The notes under the pieces were generated by a model. That model did not search any database, had not been told where the DNA came from, and saw nothing but the letters and a program-made list of their open reading frames with translations. The position numbers were made by a program, and so were the translations under genes. A stretch of 14,180 nt of DNA from DASSFZ01 sp036514635 (GTDB taxonomy: Bacteria; Chloroflexota; Anaerolineae; Fen-1058): contig DATBWU010000071.1 of the NCBI GenBank assembly GCA_036514635.1, positions 1 to 14,180 of the forward strand. The letters are read 5' to 3'. Of the stretch, positions 12,012 to 14,180 are shown in pieces (within the stretch, counting starts at the first letter, position 1; each line of letters opens with the position of its first letter).

Positions 12012-12989
12012 ATGAAAGTCTCCCTCATCTTCACCGTCAAGAACGAAGCGGAGAGTATCCGCGCGCTGCTCGACTCGATCGCGGCGCAGACCCACCTGCC
12101 CGACGAGGTGATCGTGTGCGACGGCGGCTCGACCGACGGCACGCTCGACGCCCTCCGCGCCGAGAGCCGATTGCCAATCCGCATCGTCGAGCAACCAGGC
12201 GCGAACATCTCGCAAGGACGCAACGCGGCCATCGAGGCGGCATCGGGCGAGATCATCGCCTCGACCGACGCGGGCGTGCGGCTCGACCCCGACTGGCTGA
12301 AGCACCTGGCTGCGCCTTTCGAGCGCGATCCGCAAACGAGTGTCGTCGCCGGGTTCTTCTTGCCCGCACCTCAAACGGCATTCGAAGTAGCGCTGGGCGC
12401 GACGGTGCTGCCCGAGCTGCGCGACATCCGCCCGGAAACATTCCTGCCGTCGAGCCGAAGCGTGGCTTTCCGAAAAGAAGCGTGGCGAGCCGTGAAGGGT
12501 TACCCGGAGTGGCTCGACTACTGCGAGGACTTGATCTTCGATTTCGCGCTGCGAGAGAAATACGGCCCGCTCGCGTTTGCCCCGCAGGCCATCGCCCGCT
12601 TTCGCCCGCGCCGATCGCTGCGCGCGTTCTTCAAGCAATATTACCTGTACGCGCGCGGCGACGGCAAAGCGAATCTGTGGCTGAAGCGACACCTGATTCG
12701 GTACGGCACTTATGTGGCTGCCGTGCCGGGGATCGCGCTGCTGGGCGCGAAGGTCAGCCCGTGGTTTTTACTGCTGTACTTGATCGGGGGAGCCGCTTAC
12801 ATGCGCCCGCCGTATCGGCGCTTGTGGCCGAAGTTGCGCGCGATGACTGTCGCGGATAAGGTGAAGGCCGTGGCGCTCGTTCCCGTCATCCGCGTCGTGG
12901 GCGACGTGGCGAAGATGATCGGGTATCCGGTCGGGGTGATGTGGCGCGCGAAAAACCGTCAGAGCCTGTCTGAAAAGCCGCCAGATTAA
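12012..12989 (+). CDS. GT2 family glycosyltransferase with C-terminal membrane segments
   Basis: 325 residues. The GT-A domain starts at once (MKVSLIFTVKNEAESIRALL), with VIVCDGGSTDGT (33-44), ANISQGRNAAI (64-74) and the metal site as STDAG (84-88, D86), a DXD variant. SSRSVAFRKEAW (147-158) and the ED motif YCEDLIFDFAL (170-180) follow. Hydrophobic segments at about 233-263 suggest membrane association. I choose ATG 12012 over in-frame GTG 12000, since homology begins there; neither has a good SD, and the spacer is a repeat arm. The C-terminus (SLSEKPPD) is encoded by a sequence matching the end of the fold-back element (12961-12976). Donor and acceptor unknown; a role in the same surface glycan is plausible. 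Confidence 0.88.
   Translation: MKVSLIFTVKNEAESIRALLDSIAAQTHLPDEVIVCDGGSTDGTLDALRAESRLPIRIVEQPGANISQGRNAAIEAASGEIIASTDAGVRLDPDWLKHLAAPFERDPQTSVVAGFFLPAPQTAFEVALGATVLPELRDIRPETFLPSSRSVAFRKEAWRAVKGYPEWLDYCEDLIFDFALREKYGPLAFAPQAIARFRPRRSLRAFFKQYYLYARGDGKANLWLKRHLIRYGTYVAAVPGIALLGAKVSPWFLLLYLIGGAAYMRPPYRRLWPKLRAMTVADKVKAVALVPVIRVVGDVAKMIGYPVGVMWRAKNRQSLSEKPPD
12961..12976. repeat. Solo terminal repeat of the fold-back element in the GT2-3 3' end
   Basis: AGAGCCTGTCTGAAAA differs by one base from the reverse complement of the right end of the 11857-11967 element (AGAGCCTGTCTTAAAA). No second end or interior follows. It lies inside the coding frame, seven codons or fewer from its stop. Confidence 0.6.
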
Positions 12990-13072
12990 CCACCAAGACA
13001 CGACCCCGCAGAAAGATGCGGGGCAAGCGACACCAAGAAACACCAAGGAAACCTTAGTGGTGGTTAATAATT
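12989..13072. repeat. ACCAAG-word repeat with nested hairpin between convergent genes
   Basis: AACCACCAAG (12988-12997) faces CTTAGTGGTGGTT (about 13054-13066), with CACCAAG words between. Inside is a perfect hairpin CCCCGCA-GAAAGA-TGCGGGG (13004-13023). It fills the 89-bp gap between GT2-3 (+) and nth (-), where it could serve as a transcript end for both strands, though no T-runs flank the stem. Confidence 0.75.
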
Positions 13073-13078
13073 CGGGCC

Positions 13079-13753
13079 TTAGCGGTGTGCCGTGACTCCG
13101 ACCTGCTCGCACATCTCGAGGATGGGGCAAGCCGAGCAGCGCGGAAGATTTCCCGTACAGACGTGCTTGCCGAAAGGCACGAGCAGCCGGTTGATCTCGA
13201 CCCAATAACGGAGCGGGAGTTCGGCTTCGAGAGCGGCCAGCGTCCGCTCCGGCGTCGAAGCGCTCACGTAACCCCAGCGATTCGCCACGCGGTGGACGTG
13301 AATATCCACGCTGATAAATGGCTCGCCGCAAGCGATGCCCAGCGCCAGGTTCGCACACTTCGGGCCGACACCCGCGAACGAGAGCAAGACCTCGCGATCA
13401 CACGGTAACTTCTCCTCAAACTCGTCGACGATGCGTTGTGCGATAGCTTTAATCTGCGGCGCTTTACGCTCGTGAAACGAACTCTCGCGGATTAGCGTGT
13501 CGACCTCCTCGACCGAGAGCCGGCCGATCTCATCCGGCGTGCGCGCGCGCTCGAATAACCGGCGCGCGGCGGGAAGCGTCACTTCGTCGAGCGTTCGAAT
13601 TGAGATGATGCAGGCGATGAGCTGCTCGAAGAGCGAACTGAACCCCTGCTCCGCCAGCTCGAACATCGCCGCCTTCGGAAAAGGGCGAACCGCAGTCCGA
13701 ATGAGACCAACAGCCTGATCGATGTCAAACGATTGCTTGGGCACCGACCGCAT
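13079..13753 (-). CDS. nth: Endonuclease III (HhH-GPD, 4Fe-4S)
   Basis: 224-residue DNA glycosylase/AP lyase that removes oxidised pyrimidines. The helix-hairpin-helix LLSFAGVGPKCANLAL (123-138) carries the catalytic lysine K132, and SVDIHVHRVANR (148-159) the catalytic D150. The iron-sulfur cysteines C199-x6-C206-x2-C209-x5-C215 have exactly the E. coli Nth spacing. One oddity: where E. coli has SAQ(41)ATD, this protein reads SIRTLDE (51-57), so the glutamine that fills the space left by the flipped base is isoleucine. ATG at 13753 has AAAGG directly adjacent; GTG three codons later (13744) would have better SD spacing (9 nt). It follows holA by 15 bp on the same strand, so they likely form one operon. 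Confidence 0.92.
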   Translation of the reverse strand: MRSVPKQSFDIDQAVGLIRTAVRPFPKAAMFELAEQGFSSLFEQLIACIISIRTLDEVTLPAARRLFERARTPDEIGRLSVEEVDTLIRESSFHERKAPQIKAIAQRIVDEFEEKLPCDREVLLSFAGVGPKCANLALGIACGEPFISVDIHVHRVANRWGYVSASTPERTLAALEAELPLRYWVEINRLLVPFGKHVCTGNLPRCSACPILEMCEQVGVTAHR

Positions 13754-13768
13754 CCTTTAGAAGTGCCA

Positions 13769-14180
13769 TCACCCCGCCAGCTCGGCCACCAGCACATCCA
13801 ACGCCAGCACGTCGCTCATCTCGCCGGTCTTGATGCCGACATCCAGGTCGAGCAGGTGCGAGTAAATCCGTTCGAGTTGCTCCATCGAAAAGTTGCGCGC
13901 CTGCTGGCCGATCTTCTCGATCACAAAAGGATGCTGCCCCAACGCTTTCGCCATCTCCGGCGCGGGCAGGCTCTTCTCTTGAAGTTCTTTCACCTGAATG
14001 AGGAGGCGGAACTGCCGCGTGATCATCGCCAGCAGGCCAAGCGGGTTCTCGCCCAGGTCGAGCAAACGGTGCAGTTCGCGCATCGCGCGTGTGCCGTCGC
14101 GCCGGCCCAGCGCGTCGACCAGGTCGAAGACGTTGGCCTCGAATGACGCCGACACCAGTCGCGTCACATCTTCTTCCTGG
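13769..14180 (-). CDS. holA: DNA polymerase III delta subunit, C-terminal part (5' end outside window)
   Basis: About 137 residues of the delta (clamp-loader) subunit are visible. The frame is open to the window edge, reading QEEDV before TRLVSASFEANVFDLVDALG. The pattern 'EDV..LV......VFDLVDAL..RD...A...L..LL..GE.P...L..I.RQFR.L' is that of the C-terminal collar domain, ending MSDVLALDVLVAELAG. The ATPase-like domains must lie beyond position 14180. The GTG at 14167 is an internal codon, not a start. The final helices are family-typical. Nth starts 15 bp downstream. Confidence 0.88.
   Translation of the reverse strand, partial: QEEDVTRLVSASFEANVFDLVDALGRRDGTRAMRELHRLLDLGENPLGLLAMITRQFRLLIQVKELQEKSLPAPEMAKALGQHPFVIEKIGQQARNFSMEQLERIYSHLLDLDVGIKTGEMSDVLALDVLVAELAG

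Noticed and set aside
11802..12692. Minus-strand frame of 296 codons containing RSKATKQS
   Set aside because: The peptide comes from the fold-back element and the rest mirrors the GT2-3 gene; no independent support for a protein.

Overview
The window looks like a chromosomal segment of a GC-rich, free-living bacterium. I suspect Chloroflexota (Anaerolineae-like), inferred from the gene mix (RNase J, split polysaccharide tyrosine kinase, long-form RmlA/StrD-type nucleotidyltransferase, WbaZ-like GT4) and from spacers full of word-like inverted repeats. No rRNA marker is present, so the placement is tentative. There is no tRNA, rRNA, CRISPR array or phage gene.

Layout. (1) 1-8298, + strand, is an exopolysaccharide/O-antigen-type cluster: a GT2 transferase, a dolichyl-phosphate-glucose-synthase-like GT2, RNase HII (rnhB, overlapping the second GT2), a membrane-anchored Rieske-fold protein that has lost its cluster ligands, a GT4 transferase, two tandem Wzz-type chain-length proteins, a CpsD/CapB-type tyrosine kinase and a sugar-1-phosphate nucleotidyltransferase. 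Together these would supply an activated sugar, build a glycan on a lipid carrier, and control its polymerisation and export. (2) 8299-9378 holds two cold-shock proteins, each behind its own sigma70-type promoter and a leader of about 130-150 nt. The second leader contains a terminator-like hairpin, and a good intrinsic terminator follows the second gene. (3) 9379-11114 is RNase J behind a near-perfect 74-bp palindrome. (4) 11213-12989 has a probably leaderless SAM methyltransferase and a third GT2, separated by a small fold-back element lying inside an older inverted repeat. (5) 13079-14180, - strand, has endonuclease III (nth) behind the C-terminal part of DNA polymerase III delta (holA), which runs off the window.

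The most striking feature outside the genes is the spacers. Almost every one carries a different inverted repeat built of 7-9-bp words repeated in one orientation and then in the other. These repeats run into reading frames, so several proteins (GT2-1 N-terminus; RNase HII, GT4, methyltransferase and GT2-3 C-termini) have repeat-encoded tails. The best candidates for something undescribed are the Rieske-fold protein with all four ligands replaced but its disulfide cysteines kept, the attenuator-like leader of the second cold-shock gene, and the nested fold-back element whose terminal sequence recurs as a single end inside the third GT2 gene.
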